61,542 bases of DNA from assembly GCA_964618565.1 (NCBI GenBank), contig CAZUBA010000006.1, positions 1 to 61,542 of the forward strand. Reading direction: 5' to 3'. The notes below the pieces were generated by a model, which was not told the DNA's origin, made no database searches, and saw only the letters and a program-made list of their open reading frames with translations. Positions 20,452 through 32,106 of this stretch are shown piece after piece. Within the stretch, counting starts at the first letter, position 1; the number at the start of each line of letters is the position of its first letter. The translations under genes and the position numbers were made by a program. This DNA is from STC-113 sp964618565 (GTDB taxonomy: Bacteria > Patescibacteriota > Gracilibacteria > BD1-5 > UBA2023).

Positions 20452-22533
20452 TTACTCATCCATATCATATATTCTAAATTTGTAATCGTCCTCGACAAAT
20501 CTTCATTTTAAGGCTGATAGACATTTTACTACGTTATTATGCCAATTTTTGGAAGATGAAGCATATATGGCTCAATCTTTATTTCACCATCTGGAAAGCA
20601 TATCAATGCTTCTATATTTTCTTAAGTATCTGTTATTAAGAGTTTTTGACATCCAATAAATTCAATCTCTTGGAGAATCGAAGTCATAGGTTCATCCTGA
20701 GTCAGTGTTTCATATATTTCAAACGTTGTATCACGTCTTAAGATGTCTTCATAATCATGTTTCAGCCAATCATACGCATATCATGAAACTTGGATCTATC
20801 TGTCAGTTCAGTGCCTCTTCAGTCCATAAATCCCAGTTATTGAATTTATCGCTTGCATAATTATTAAGCAGATATTTCTGGCGCTCGATTTCGGAATCTC
20901 AAGCTATGAAAAACTTTTGGAATCTATCCATATTTATTTTATTTCAATACTTGAGCTTCAGATCTTCGACATACTTATATCTGTATTTCAGCTCAAGATC
21001 ATCAAATTTAAGATGCGTCAGATCAAAATATCTCAGCGGATCAACATTTTCCCTATCTTTAAATACTTCGAAATGAAGATGCGCTCAAGATGTCATCGGT
21101 CCAGCTCAAGGAGTTCCAGGCGCTCATCCTGATACTGCAAAAACTTGTCATGCTTCAACGAAATCAAATTGATTCACTAATACCTGAGAAACATGTCAAT
21201 AGACTGTTACAAATCAATCTGCATGTTTAAGCGCAATATATGCATAACCTCATTTTACAGGAGGTCTTACAAAATACACATATCATGGCGCAGGAGCCTT
21301 AAGGTCCGTTCATTGTGAAAATCTTATGTCTATGGCCTCATGTTCGCTTCATAATTGAGAATAATAATCTTCATCATGAAAAAATGTTGAAATTCATCTG
21401 GCAGGCTCAGCCATCCATGAAAGAGGATTGGGAGAATCAAAATCCACTGAATCATCTTCTCTAAGCCTTTTTTCTAGTTCAAAATACTTCTTTATCTGCT
21501 TGCATTTTACAGTATCGTCTGTGCTTCCGGTTAAATCGAGATTATCAGACACCATTCATCAGGTCATGAATTTGAGATCGCAGTCGTATTTGTTTCAAAT
21601 ATTATTGAAAATATCCGCATAGCTTGTTTCAATATTATCAAGTTTATTTTTTATATCATTTTCACTTTGCTGCTTTTCCAAAATGAACTTATTGAATAAA
21701 GCCTCTTGTCATTTTGTTATCTTCAGTAATTGTTCCTTGTATTCTTTTTGGGTAATAAGCTCTTCATTTTTAACCTTAAGGTCATTCTTTAGCCTAATAG
21801 ATTCAAGCTTTTCCCTTTTTGCCTCTTCCTTGTTGAAATAATACTCTTTTACAAGATCCCTATGGAGCTCTACTAGATTCTGTCCGCTTAATTCCAATAA
21901 GGTCTTGAAATGCATATCGCTTAGCAGATCTCATATATCTCCGTCATTAAGGACGATGCTTCTTACGACATCTATATTATTGTCTTCTGAATACATTCAT
22001 TCTCACTTTGAATAGATGTAAGTCAGATAATTGAGGATTGTTTTCTTGCTTTGAATTATCTTTTCATCAAGTTCAATGATTTTTGATGATAGTTCAGCTA
22101 TTTTTCTGTTCTTATTTGAAATTTCATTTTCAGTATCCTTTATCGATTGCTCCGTATTCGCAATGCTTGAGTCCAGATCTGCCAATGCTCTTTTTAGGTC
22201 AAACTTTTTTCTTGTTACGTTTTTCTTTCTTTCTTTTAGGGTATCCTTTCTTTCTTCAACTCTTTTTAAAATGCTTTCCAATGCTTTTGTCTTATTGTCT
22301 GAATTAAAGATTAGATTCTCATCTTCAGAAGACACTGGGACATTTTCAAACAAAAGAACTTGTTGAAGCTCTTTAAAATTATCCAATACCTGAGCGCTGC
22401 GAGACTTCTTGATTCAAAGAAAATTCGACTGATCTGCGTCTTTGCCAGAAGCAGCTCAAGCTGCAGCAAAAACAGTCTCAAATAAAAATATTGAGGTTAA
22501 AAGCATGGAAATTATTTTTTGTTTTTGCTTCAT
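20452..22533 (-). CDS. Bifunctional wall hydrolase: M23 endopeptidase plus lysozyme-fold domain (693 aa)
   Basis: Secreted: signal peptide MKQKQKIISMLLTSIFLFETVFA. Residues 50-330 are long coiled coils (VEERKDTLKERKKNVTRKK and others), as in EnvC/PcsB-type proteins. Residues about 390-510 form the M23 LytM domain with zinc ligands His398 and Asp402 (HEAIDIRF), the strand YAYIALKHADGFVTVYGHVS and HLH at 485-487 (AHLHFEVF). Residues about 575-690 form a lysozyme-like domain, FMICVGLAETGLGRHL (Glu591) with NVGNIGNTDSGG and FDSPRDGIYW. It could cut both peptide and glycan strands of peptidoglycan. The coiled coil plus M23 suggests a divisome-linked hydrolase. Confidence 0.88.
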
Positions 22534-22624
22534 TTATATTCATTTTTTAGGTTCTTCCTATCAATTCTAACACACTATTCAAACAAAATCAAAATTTTAA
22601 GTTGACAAAACTGTATGCTAATTT

Positions 22625-22668
22625 TTAAAATAAAATATCCCTTGAATGGGATATTTTATTTTAAGATT
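22625..22668 (-). terminator. Terminator after rsmG
   Basis: AAAATAAAATATCCC, loop TTGAA, GGGATATTTTATTTT, a long AT-rich stem. It lies 80-125 bases past the rsmG stop in the otherwise empty gap 22534-22751, with runs of T on either strand. Confidence 0.75.
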
Positions 22669-22751
22669 GGCTTAATTATTTATGATTCAAACATCGCTCA
22701 AATCTTTAGTTTTTTAATCATTTAAAATATTATGTCTGGATTGGAAAACTT

Positions 22752-23390
22752 TTATCCTCTACGTCCAATAAAAATAAAAATCCTCTCTTGTCCCTGAATG
22801 AAATAGTTTCTTACTTCAAGGATTTTGAATCATTTTCTTTCAATATATAGAGCTCAATCCTGAATTTCACTTTCATTTTTCTGTTTATAGAAAACCATCA
22901 TTCATCATTTCTTCAAGAAAGGCAATGCCCATTCAAATATTTGCGGCAGATAAGCTGTTGCCCTAGAAACAACAAGATCAAATTGTTTTTTATATTCATC
23001 ATTTTTCGCAAGATCCTCTGCCCTTCCCCATACTCATCTTGCATTAGTTATCCCAAGCTCTTGAATGAAGTAATTCACGGCATCTATTTTTTTCCTAGTT
23101 GAATCCATCAAAACGAATTCAGATTGAGGGTTGGTTATTGCTAAAGGGATTCATGGAAATCATCATCATGTTCATATATCAAGGATTTTTCATGAAAAAT
23201 CCAAATCCGCATTCAACATCACAGAATCTATGAAATGTTTTTCAATCACTCATTCCTCATCCCTTATTGCCGAAAGGTTCACGTGTGAATTCTTTTCTAA
23301 AAAAAGTTTTAAAAACTTCCCGAATATTTCAATTTGGGAAGAGTCTAAATCAATTTCGTATTTCTTAAATATATCTTCAATATTGTTCAT
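22752..23390 (-). CDS. rsmG: 16S rRNA m7G527 methyltransferase RsmG (212 aa)
   Basis: SAM-dependent methyltransferase modifying G527 of 16S rRNA. The N-terminus has the HINLSAIRDEEGVIEKHFID-like block (here NSHVNLSAIRDEEGVIEKHF), then motif I ILDIGTGGGFPGIPLAI, FVLMDSTRKKIDAVNYF and DLVVSRATA. Length is typical (about 205-240). Preceded by an SPFH protein gene ending 9 bases upstream, so co-transcribed. RsmG loss causes low-level streptomycin resistance in other bacteria. Confidence 0.92.
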
Positions 23391-23399
23391 TTTCCCTTA

Positions 23400-24290
23400 T
23401 TATTTAGATCATTCTTTTTGCGCCTCGAATGAAGCCATCATCTGACTCATTATATCTCATGTTTTCTGAACGCTCGTATCCATGAATATGACTTTAGTAT
23501 TATTGGAAGATCAGACTGTCTTAAGCGTATCCAGATACTGAGTTAATGTCAAAATCGATAATATCTCCGTAGAAGATTGTCCTGAAACTTTTTGAACTAT
23601 TTCAACTGATTTCTGAAGTCATTCTGCAATAGCCTCTCTTTCAAGAGCGATTCACTCTCATTGCAATCTTTTTCTTTCTTTTTCACCTTCCGCTTCTTTG
23701 ATTGCTTGAATCTTGACCGCCTCTCATTTGTTTTCTGCAGCTTTTCTAAGTTGTTGCGAAGCCACTACTTCACTCATGGCATTAGTGATTGTGACTGGAA
23801 AATTTACATTTGTGATTTGGAAGCTGTTTATAAGCATTCACCATTCTGCAAACTGGATCTCAAGATCATTTCTGATGTGAAGAGCCAGCTCCTCTTTTTT
23901 CTCTAGGATTCATTCGTGGGTTTCTTTTGCAATATATGTCCTAAGCGAATTCTCAATTATGGCTCAAATTGACTGTTGCCTATTCTGAAGAACATATGTG
24001 AATTTAAAAATTCATTCTGCAGTTGGATTTACAGTGAATATCAAGTTAGTGGAAACATCAACGATAACCTTATCTCCAGATGGATATTTTCATTCAAGGG
24101 CAAAATTCTGTTGCCTTAGGGTGATTTTTTCAGCTACCGTTTCTAAAATTGGTATTTTAAAATTAAGGCCCGTAGTCATTATACGATTAAATTTTCATAA
24201 GAATTGTATTACCAACACGGTATTTTGTTCTACTATCCTAACTGTAGAGAAAATTATGAATACAACTATAATTCAGATTATGATTTCCAT
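23400..24290 (-). CDS. SPFH/band 7 membrane protein (296 aa)
   Basis: Stomatin/HflK-like scaffold. An N-terminal membrane anchor (MEIIIGIIVVFIIFSTVRIV) is followed by the band 7 domain: VEQNTVLVIQFLWKFNRIMT, LRQQNFALEGKYPSGDKVIV and the RQQSIGAIIENSLRTYIA segment. A Glu/Lys-rich coiled coil (AEGEKERKRLQGEGIALERE) and a C-terminal SILTLTQYLDTLK stretch complete it. It forms oligomeric membrane microdomains in other bacteria. Encoded just upstream of rsmG. Confidence 0.87.
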
Positions 24291-24419
24291 AGATTTTTGT
24301 TAAAAAATAATTTCTGACGCAGTTTAACATATATGAAGAGTAATGCAAAAGTATTTTACTAGTCAGGTTGCGAATTTGAAAAAGTTATTATAATTAAGAA
24401 ATAAAAAATAACCGGAAAT

Positions 24420-25379
24420 ATGAAATTATTTAAAATAGAAGAGAATGACGCTAATCAGAGGCTGGACAAATTCTTAAAGAAACTTCTCTCAAATTCAAGC
24501 CTTTCGCTTATTTTCAAAATTAACCGGAAAAATAAGGTTAAAGTCAATGGGAAAAGACAGGATAACGAATACAAATTACAAACTTGAGATGAAATAAAGC
24601 TATTTTTGAGCGATGAGGAATACATTACATTGACCAAACAGAAGGATGTAATCTCAAAAGATATTTGAAGCTCATTATCAAAAGACGATATAGTTTATGA
24701 AGATTCATCAGTGCTTATCATCAATAAGAGTCCTTGAGTAATAGTGCATCCAGGAGATTTTAAAACCAAGGAATTATCTCTGATACAACAGGTTCAGGAT
24801 TACTTATGAAATAAATTGAATTCATTGACCTTCAAGCCATCCCTAATTCATAGGATCGATAAGGATACTTCATGAATAATTATGATAGCGAAAACAAAAA
24901 AAGCGCTGGATTCCCTATTGAAGGATCTCCAATCAGATAAAATAGAGAAATATTATCTGGCAATAACTGTCTGATCGCCAGAAAAAGACGAATGAACCAT
25001 AAACAAGAAGCTTCTTAGGATAGAGAACGCTAAAAATGAGAATAAGATTCAAATTGATGAAAAAGAATGACAGAAAGCGGTAACGCATTATAAAGTCCTT
25101 CAAAAAAACATACTTTGAAAATATAGCCTCATCGAATGCAGGCTTGAAACAGGAAGGATGCACCAGATAAGGGTACATCTAGCAAGCATATGATGTCCTA
25201 TTTTGTGAGATAAGACCTACTGAAGCCTCCAAGAAAATGCTTTTGCAAAAAAAAGCTATTCTATTGACAGACAGCTTCTCCATGCATATAAGGTGACATT
25301 CACTCACCCTGAAAAAATGGTCAGAATAACTTTGGAAGCGAGATTGAAAGATGATATGGAAAGGCTTCTGAAATCATAA
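24420..25379 (+). CDS. RluA-family 23S rRNA/tRNA pseudouridine synthase (319 aa)
   Basis: N-terminal S4-like RNA-binding domain (NQRLDKFLKKLLSNSSLSLI, residues 10-60), then the catalytic domain. The RluA motif is PSLIHRIDKDTSGIIMIAKT with the catalytic Asp, and ETGRMHQIRVHLASIGCPIL follows, both diagnostic. UGA codes the conserved Gly in each. Length and domain order match RluC/RluD; which uridine is modified cannot be told. Its TAA at 25377-25379 directly abuts the convergent gene's stop at 25380. Confidence 0.92.
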
Positions 25380-26309
25380 TTATTTGCCTTGGGCCTGAGG
25401 AATCTTATAGGCAAGCTGAGATATAGGAGCAAGCACCTTTGAAAGATTTTTCCTGAGCGTTATATAATCATCATTTATAAATAGAAGCATGACATGGATT
25501 CAGTACGTATTCTCCATTTCTGAAAATGCTGAAAAGGCCTGCTCATAAACGCGCTTCGAATGTACAACTTCTTTATAAACAGCATCAGATTGCCTTGATG
25601 TTTTTCTTGCATAATCTGCCGATTCTTCCTTATCAATTGCAGATCTCGTCACTTTTGAAGTTATAGTGGGAGAATTTAGGTTGGTTTCCGGAAAATTTCC
25701 TAGATAATTAAGATAAAATCTATAATTGCAATAATGATAAGTAGTTCATTTCAATAACATTTCCCTGTAGGATGTCGTTTGTTCAGCAGATGGCTTATTG
25801 CATTTCCTATTTTCCATTTCCTTGTCCAAGCTAGTGATTTGTGATTCTAATTTTGTCTTTATATTAGATTCAGCATTTGTTTTCATAGTATCCTTGATAT
25901 TCCTGATGACCTTTATCTTTGTTCAAAGAACTGCACAGTTATATACTGCATTCTGAGTTTCCAGATATGCGGTTTTTGCTTGCTCTAAGGGCTTTACTCA
26001 TACATAAGTCGTCTTTGATCACAGTTCCTCGAGGAAGGCTGTATAATCAGTCATAATAGTCGCCAAACTAGCATCTTCAGCCGTCATTGGAACAGGGGAA
26101 AAAGGTATTTGTTTTATCCTTATCAGATTAGCGCCATCATCAACCGGATTAAAAAACCTGTTGCATGAGCTGACTATATTTCTGCAGTAATTGCTGAATT
26201 CCTTATCTTTCAGATTATTTTCCTTTGAGCACGGAAGATCAGCAAAAGATAAATTAATGAATAAGAAAAATAGGATTGCAGAAAAAAGAGTTTTAAAAAG
26301 ATTTTTCAT
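25380..26309 (-). CDS. Secreted protein of unknown function in the T4SS ATPase operon (309 aa)
   Basis: Signal peptide MKNLFKTLFSAILFFLFINLSFA, then a mostly helical extracytoplasmic protein with about eight cysteines or fewer arranged as pairs (LPCSKEN, NYCRNIVSSC, YNCAVL, RKCNK, YHYCNY). No motif recognised. Start codon lies 1 base after the stop of the conjugation-type ATPase, so the two are translationally coupled and the product likely works with that ATPase at the envelope. Confidence 0.72.
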
Positions 26310-26310
26310 A

Positions 26311-28758
26311 TTATGCGGCTCAGATTCTAAAGATTATTTCTTTCTCTACAAATTCCCTGTCTCTTCAATATTTAAGACGAGAAAGCTCTTTATAGGCTTT
26401 GGCTAAATTATGGTCTGGGGTACCGAAATAGGCTTTGTCAGATTCAATATAAGGATTAAGGATGTTCATGGAGAATGCATTGGTTGAAACTCATTCATTG
26501 CTTATTTTTGCCACTCATTTGAATTTATCCAAATTTATAAGATCTTGATCAGAAAACTGAGGAGCGAATTGCTTACTGAGGATCTCGGCATCTTCTGGTC
26601 ATATTTTGAAACTGAACATTGAACCCACATTTCAGAATATCGCATCTTTTAGGTTAGTGTTTGATTTTGTAAGTGCGTCTGATTTTGTAAGCTGTCAGGT
26701 ATACTGGTGGGCCATTATCATTCATAGGCGATATTTACGAGCCTCTGATAGGATTGATTCCATGCTGTCTGTAATGAAATTCTGGAACTCATCGATATAT
26801 AAGAAAAAATCTCTTCTCTGGCTTTGGTCTTCAATCAATTGCCTCTTCATTGCGGCAATCTGGATTTTTGAAACCAGAATAAGACCCAGAAGATTGGCAT
26901 TCACATCTCATAGCACTCATTTTGAAAGATTGATCAGCAATATCTTGCCGCTCTGCATCGCATCATATACATCAAATGAACTATGAACCTGTCATATTAT
27001 GTTACGCATCATGGTATTTGTCACAAATCCTCAAAATTTAGCCGCCCAAAATGGTATCATCTCTCATTTTTCCCTTTCTCACATTTTCGCAAATGTATAA
27101 TTCCACCATCATTTTACTATCGGATTCTTGATGGTGTTAACTCTTTCTTTTTGGAAATCATCATCAGTAAATAGTCTGATCAGATCTGTTAAGGCTCATC
27201 CTCCTGGGTAATCCATAAGAGTCAATACTCAATTACGGAAATAATCTTGGATACGCGGTCAGAAGATTTCATTTCAGAACAATTTCAACATAATATTCAT
27301 AGAGTCCTGAGCGACTGTTTGCTTTTCATCTTCTGTTTTTGCTTCAAGAAGATTAAGTCACATCGGGCGCGATAAATCTGAAGGATTGAAATATATCACA
27401 TCATCCGCCCTTTCTCTTGGGATGTACGGCATTATTGCATTGGCCAGATCACCATGCGGATCCATGATTGCGAGTCATTTTCCATTTTTCAAATCTTGCC
27501 TAGCCATTGCCTGGAATAAGCTTGATTTACCGGTACCTGTTTGTCATATGATGTAGAAGTGTCTGAATCTGTCTTCATTGGCCAATTTGATCTCTGTTTT
27601 AACTCATCTGTAATAATTAAAACCTATAGTTATTCACTCTTGCGCTAAACCGACAGGAGCTTTTACAAGCTTGTATGTTTGCCATTTTATCTCTGGTGTC
27701 TTATTGTATTTTGAGTGAGGGAAATGGAAGATTGACGACACTTCTTCAACATTCAAAATCATTCTTTTGCTCTGGCTGAAAACCGGCTTGAAATATCTGA
27801 ATATGAAGTCATGTATCACTGTCGCTTCTGGCTTTTTCTTATCTTTGACTATTGCATTGAATCATGGGGATGAAAACTGTGAAAATGCGGTGACGATGTT
27901 CTTTAATTGAGCCTCTACCACAAAGGCATCGTCTCAAGTTGCAAGCACCCTGATAACAACCTCATATCAAGTTTTTTTTCATTTTTCTTTCATCAGCTGC
28001 TCCTTCTCCTGATCGTCATCCTTTTTTTCTCAAGGCTTGTTCTTCTCGTCCTTCACACTTAAAAGATCAATGAATCAAGTCAGCCATCTTAAAGGGTTCA
28101 GAGAAAATCATTTGAATGCCTTTTTAAGATCTTTCTGTACTTTATTAACTTTTTCTTGCCATTTATCTTCAATCGGCTTTAAAAGGATCTGCACAATAGA
28201 CGTCTCATTTGGACCTAATTTAGAAAAGGCATTTGTTATATTGTTGATCGGATCGCTTTCTAGCTTCTGATATGTCTTAATTGGAAGATAATATTCCTTC
28301 TTCAGCTTCATTTCAGCCGCTTTGATTATCTTTTTGCCTTTGAAAATGTTGTATTCTTCAACCTCATCGACTATGGCATCCGGATAATAGCTTGTTACTT
28401 GTTTTTCTACAAGATTCTTTACTTTTTTCGGAACCACCAAATAAAAATGTATTTCTTTTTCCGCAGCCAAATATTCAAACGATAGATAATCCTGTCAGAA
28501 AATTTTTGTTTTCCATCAAGATGATTGCAGAGCCTTAAGAGAAGCGAGAAGCTGTTCCATAAGGGAAATCTGTCACTTGAAATCATGGATCGTTTCTTTC
28601 TTTTCATCTAAATCACTCTCTTTTTTTGGTATAAGGATCCTTAAGAAGGTCATATTAAGAGATCTTTTGAAATCCGATTTTTTTCTCGTGATAAGAACTC
28701 AAATAAAACCCGCTCAAGCGAGTAAAATTACTAAAGAAATAATTAAAAATATATCCAT
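26311..28758 (-). CDS. Conjugation-type ATPase, VirD4/TraG-VirB4-like (815 aa)
   Basis: An N-terminal membrane helix (MDIFLIISLVILLAGAGFIG) is followed by a 350-residue cytoplasmic region. The motor domain has Walker A HFYIIGQTGTGKSSL (first Gly, residue about 405, is UGA), the LAIMDPHGDLA block, Walker B FFLYIDEFQNF (Asp656, Glu657) and LSEARKYRLCLIMAHQYTGQL. This combination is that of DUF87/TraG-type DNA-transfer ATPases widespread in CPR genomes. GGAGGA precedes ATG. Its role is likely to pump DNA or protein through a T4SS-like channel, with the small membrane proteins at 16.6-18 kb as possible partners. Confidence 0.85.
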
Positions 28759-28852
28759 TCCTCCTTATTATTAAAAATCTGAAAGCAGTATATCACAAAA
28801 TGCAATAATATCAAAAAAAATACAATATCAAATTTTTGCTTTTTTAAAGGAA

Positions 28853-28886
28853 AAAACCCCATGACGTACGTCATAGGGTTTTCTGT
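28853..28886 (-). terminator. Terminator after efp
   Basis: AAAACCCCATGACG, loop TA, CGTCATAGGGTTTT. It lies just past the efp stop on the minus strand and is followed by TTTCC; the opposite side also ends in T4. Confidence 0.8.
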
Positions 28887-28893
28887 TTTTAGA

Positions 28894-29451
28894 TTATACT
28901 CTTCATAGATAATCATATGTTCTTGTGTCAACCTTTACTTTATCTCATATCTTGAGGAAAAGAGGGACCTGAACCACTAGTCAAGTAAGCAGAGTCGCAG
29001 GTTTTTTTCATCATGTTGCAGTGTCTCATTTTTCTCCGGGAGGCGTGTCAACAACCTCAAGCACAACTGCAGGTTCAACTTGGATATTTATAGGCTTACC
29101 GTTAAATTCATTAAGTATCACCCTATCTCATTCCACTAAGAAGAACTTATTATCTCAAATTACTTCTGCATCAAGTGACGATTGCTCATAATTATCAGTA
29201 TTCATGAAGTTATAACCCTCTGAATCTTTATATAAAAATTCTGCATTAGAATAAGTTATATCAGCGATTTCAACTTTATCCACTTCACGAAATGTCTTTT
29301 GCATCGTATTTCCAGTGAGCATATTCTTCAGAATAGTTTTTTCCATTCATTTCCCCATAGCAACCTTCAAATGCTCTGATTTCATAACTTCATAAGGTAT
29401 TCCCTCAATCAATAGTTTTTTACCGACTTTTACATCATCCATTCAAGCCAT
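28894..29451 (-). CDS. efp: Translation elongation factor P (185 aa)
   Basis: EF-P relieves ribosome stalling at polyproline. The KOW-like domain I has MAGMDDVKVGKKLLIEGIPY and the tip loop EHLKVAMGKGMEKT, with the Lys of GKG at the position modified in other bacteria. Domains II-III follow with VEGDRVILNEFNGKPINIQV and the conserved VVDTPPGEKGDTATG and KVDTRTYDYLGRV ends. Length is standard. The modification enzyme (EpmA or EarP type) is not in this window. First gene after an intergenic region in front of the reductase operon. Confidence 0.95.
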
Positions 29452-29473
29452 ATATTTAATTTACAGTTAAAAA

Positions 29474-30148
29474 TTAGTATTGTTCAAAAAAGATTTTCTC
29501 TTTATTGATTCATAGTTTGTCTAGTCTAGATCTAGCATCAACGACCATTTGTGCACTTCAGCAAATGTAGTATTCATGATAATTAAAGATGTTTTCAGAT
29601 CTGAGAAAATCTGTAACATATCATTTTCTATATTTAAAAGTGTCCTCTCTGCTTAAAAAGAGCAAATAATCGAAATTAGTGTAATCATTTTTCAATTTTT
29701 TCAACTCATTTTCATAAAATATATCCTCTTCTCGCCTTATTCAGAATATGAGCCTCATTTTTTCTTTCGATCATTTTTCCAGTGCTGCTTTAATTTGAAA
29801 ATAAAGAGGTGCAAATCATGTTCAGGTTCAAATGAATAATTTTGAAGCTTCAGAATCGCTTAATAGGAAATTTCATACAGGTCATATATATGAAATTTCA
29901 CATCAAACTTCAAGATCGCAAACCTCAATGCTTCATCATCTTCAATTCTCTAATCTCTTAATGATAAACTCAAAGGTCTTTCATTTTTGATAAGCTACAG
30001 AATATGCCCGTCTTAATCAAGAAGGAAGGATAAAAGTGACGAATTGTCCTGGTATGACATTAAAATCATCTGCAGACGCAAAAATTAACTCATAAACATC
30101 ATGAGTTAATTTTGTGATTTTAGACAAAGTTAATTTGTTTAGAACCAT
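29474..30148 (-). CDS. Ferredoxin-NADP reductase-like flavoprotein (224 aa)
   Basis: FAD/NAD(P)-binding oxidoreductase of the FNR superfamily. The FAD domain shows FVTFILPSGLRRAYSVA (RxYS motif), and the NAD domain has LFIGTGTGFAPLYFQI and YYICGSAQMVVDARSRL, the C-G-x-x-x-M signature. No iron-sulfur domain is fused, so it is a stand-alone reductase domain that would need a partner such as ferredoxin or flavodoxin. The ATG overlaps the preceding stop (TAATG), so it is coupled to the 112-residue protein at 30148-30486. Confidence 0.87.
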
Positions 30149-30486
30149 TAAGCGGCTTTATTAAAAGATACGCTATCTGACTTTCATTCATCAAGTATTC
30201 TTCTATGTTTATTGAGGGTTTCTGTCATTTGTTCAAAAATTCTTGGGTCTACTGTTATTCACAATATTGAATATATGACATCCCTGCTGTTTCTTCTGAA
30301 AATCTTAAATGGGTTCACTTCTTCTCATTCAATATCAAAATCAATTATATTGCTTATCCTTTCATGCTTGGAAGAAAGAACTTTGTTCAAACTATCATCT
30401 CCGCTTAAAACAGTTGCAGAGTCATTAGCCGAAGTCATTTCAGCTTGTTTATTTCATGTATTTGCCAATAATGTCTCGTCTTTCAT
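30148..30486 (-). CDS. Small protein of unknown function, coupled to the reductase gene (112 aa)
   Basis: No family recognised. Hydrophilic, with a Ser/Asp-rich first half (SANDSATVLSGDDSLNKVL) and a helical second half (ISNIIDFDIEGEEVNPFKIF, RILDEGKSDSVSF). No signal or membrane segment. Overlap of its stop with the reductase start suggests a small partner or regulator. Confidence 0.65.
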
Positions 30487-30555
30487 AATATGATATATAT
30501 TAATTAAAATTTATTATATCATAAAGGCATGAAAAAGCAAATTTCAAATTTCGTC

Positions 30556-31548
30556 TTATAATTTGACAGCCTTGATCTTCTTTTCAATTTCTGCAGCCAC
30601 TTTTTGATTATCCCTTAGGAACTGCTTTGAGTTCTCTCTTCATTGTCATAATTTAACCTCTCAATAGCTATAGAAAGCTCATGATTTCTTAATGAAATCC
30701 TTGTCTACTCAAATATCCAATATTTCACCTATCTTTGAGATTCCTTCGTTGAAAAGGACATCCATCTCTGCTTCCTTGAAAGGCGGTGCAATCTTATTCT
30801 TTACAACTTTAACCTTAACCCTGTTTCAAGTAGCCTCTTTGTCATCTCATGAACCAGACTCTATTTTCTCTTTTTTACGGATGTCCAGCCTTTGTGAGGC
30901 ATAGAATTTAAGCGCATTTCATCCAGTTGTGGTTTCGGGATTACCGAACATAACTCCTATCTTCATTCTTATCTGGTTGATGAAAATGACAGTACAGTTT
31001 GATTTTGATATGACTCAAGTGATTTTACGAAGCGCCTGACTCATAAGACGAGCCTGAAGTCACATATGAGAATCCCCCATCGCTCATTCTATTTCCGCCT
31101 TTGGGACAAGTGCAGCAACACTATCCACAACTATAAGGTCTACAGCTCAAGACCGAACCAATGCGTCTACTATCTCAAGAGCCTGTTCACCATAATCCGG
31201 CTGGGATATGATAAGCTCATCCACATTAACTCAAATTTTTCTTGCGTATTCAGGATCAAGTGCATGTTCTGCATCTATGAAGGCTGCAGTTCCTCAAACT
31301 TTTTGGACTTCTGCTATGGCATGCAAGGTAAGTGTTGTCTTTCAAGAAGATTCCGGTCAGTATATCTCTACTATTCTTCATTTTGCATATCATCATCCGA
31401 GAGCATCATCAAGATTTATGCTTCAAGATGATACAGTCTCAACTTTTATAGCCTGTTTATCACCCATTTTCATTACTGAACCGGCTCAGAATTGTTTCTC
31501 AATCATTGACAAGGCAGCCTTGAGCGCTTCTTTTTTATTATCAGTCAT
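30556..31548 (-). CDS. recA: Recombinase RecA (330 aa)
   Basis: Strand-exchange ATPase of homologous recombination. Walker A GPESSGKTT at residues 64-72 (both motif glycines are UGA), AAFIDAEHALDPEYARKIGV, Walker B LIVVDSVAALVPKAEIEG, loop L2 region and the INQIRMKIGVMFGNPETTTG stretch are all present. A basic C-terminus (EIEKKIKAVKL) is shorter than in E. coli and lacks the acidic tail. In front of it lies a degraded four-helix-bundle gene that overlaps its start. Confidence 0.97.
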
Positions 31549-31924
31549 ATCAAAATTTGTATTAGTTGTAAACGATGTTTATTTCAGAGATTCAAGAAAC
31601 CTCCTATCATTCTGGAGATATTGGAAGATCTTTCATATAATTTATCGAAATCTTCCGATGAAATATAATCAAGACTCTTTCAAATGCAAATCAAGGACCT
31701 GAATTCTCAATTGCATCATTTGGCAATGTATAAAAATTGCTTGAACCCATTATTTCACTTTCTCTCGAATCCGCTTGCAATATGGCTGGATATTCCGAGG
31801 AGAGGCTTATATAATTCATTCTTAAATGATGCGTCCTTAACTTTCTCAAAGATTCCGGATATTTCTGTCACCAGATCCTGAGCCTCCTTCCAAAACGTTA
31901 AATCTTCAAATTTTCTATTTTCAT
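31473..31924 (-). pseudogene. Four-helix-bundle (23S rRNA IVS type) protein, frameshifted
   Basis: Reads FEDLTFWKEAQDLVTEISGI, SSHIASGFERKGNNGFKQFL, then a third and fourth helix ending ISRMIGGF, which fits the four-helix-bundle family. The frame carrying this lacks a start codon. The only ATG (31924) is in another frame and would give MKIENL before a stop, but with one extra T it would read MKIENFEDL. Near the end, a second shift would give the family-like end FLESLK and a TAA at 31579-31581. Read on without it, the frame runs into recA to 31473. Two frame changes suggest a decayed gene, or a sequencing error. Confidence 0.6.
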
Positions 31925-32013
31925 AGACTACAAGTTAAAATATAAAATTTCCAACTCATATACACAAAGTATATATAAGTGTATATAAAATCCAAATTTA
32001 TTTTTAAAATTGA

Positions 32014-32029
32014 CTTAAGAGCTCTTAAG
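32014..32029. promoter_or_regulatory. Perfect 16-bp palindrome upstream of the recA region
   Basis: CTTAAGAG joined directly to CTCTTAAG. A second inverted repeat, ATATACAC and GTGTATAT, lies at about 31963-31991. Both are in the 182-base gap between the zinc-ribbon gene and the four-helix-bundle/recA genes. An operator role is possible; no LexA box consensus of E. coli or Bacillus is matched. Confidence 0.35.
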
Positions 32030-32106
32030 AAAGCCAACTAGATAAATAAATTCGCACACATACTAATAAAATCCGAAAAGAAAAAAATTGAAAAATCAAA
32101 GAAAAA

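Noticed and set aside
22076..22366. Plus-strand frames opposite the coiled-coil part of the M23 protein
   Set aside because: Phe/Ser-rich shadows of Lys/Glu-rich coding on the other strand.
32014..32029. LexA box before recA
   Set aside because: The palindrome does not match known LexA consensus and lies far from the recA start. Kept only as an unassigned palindrome.
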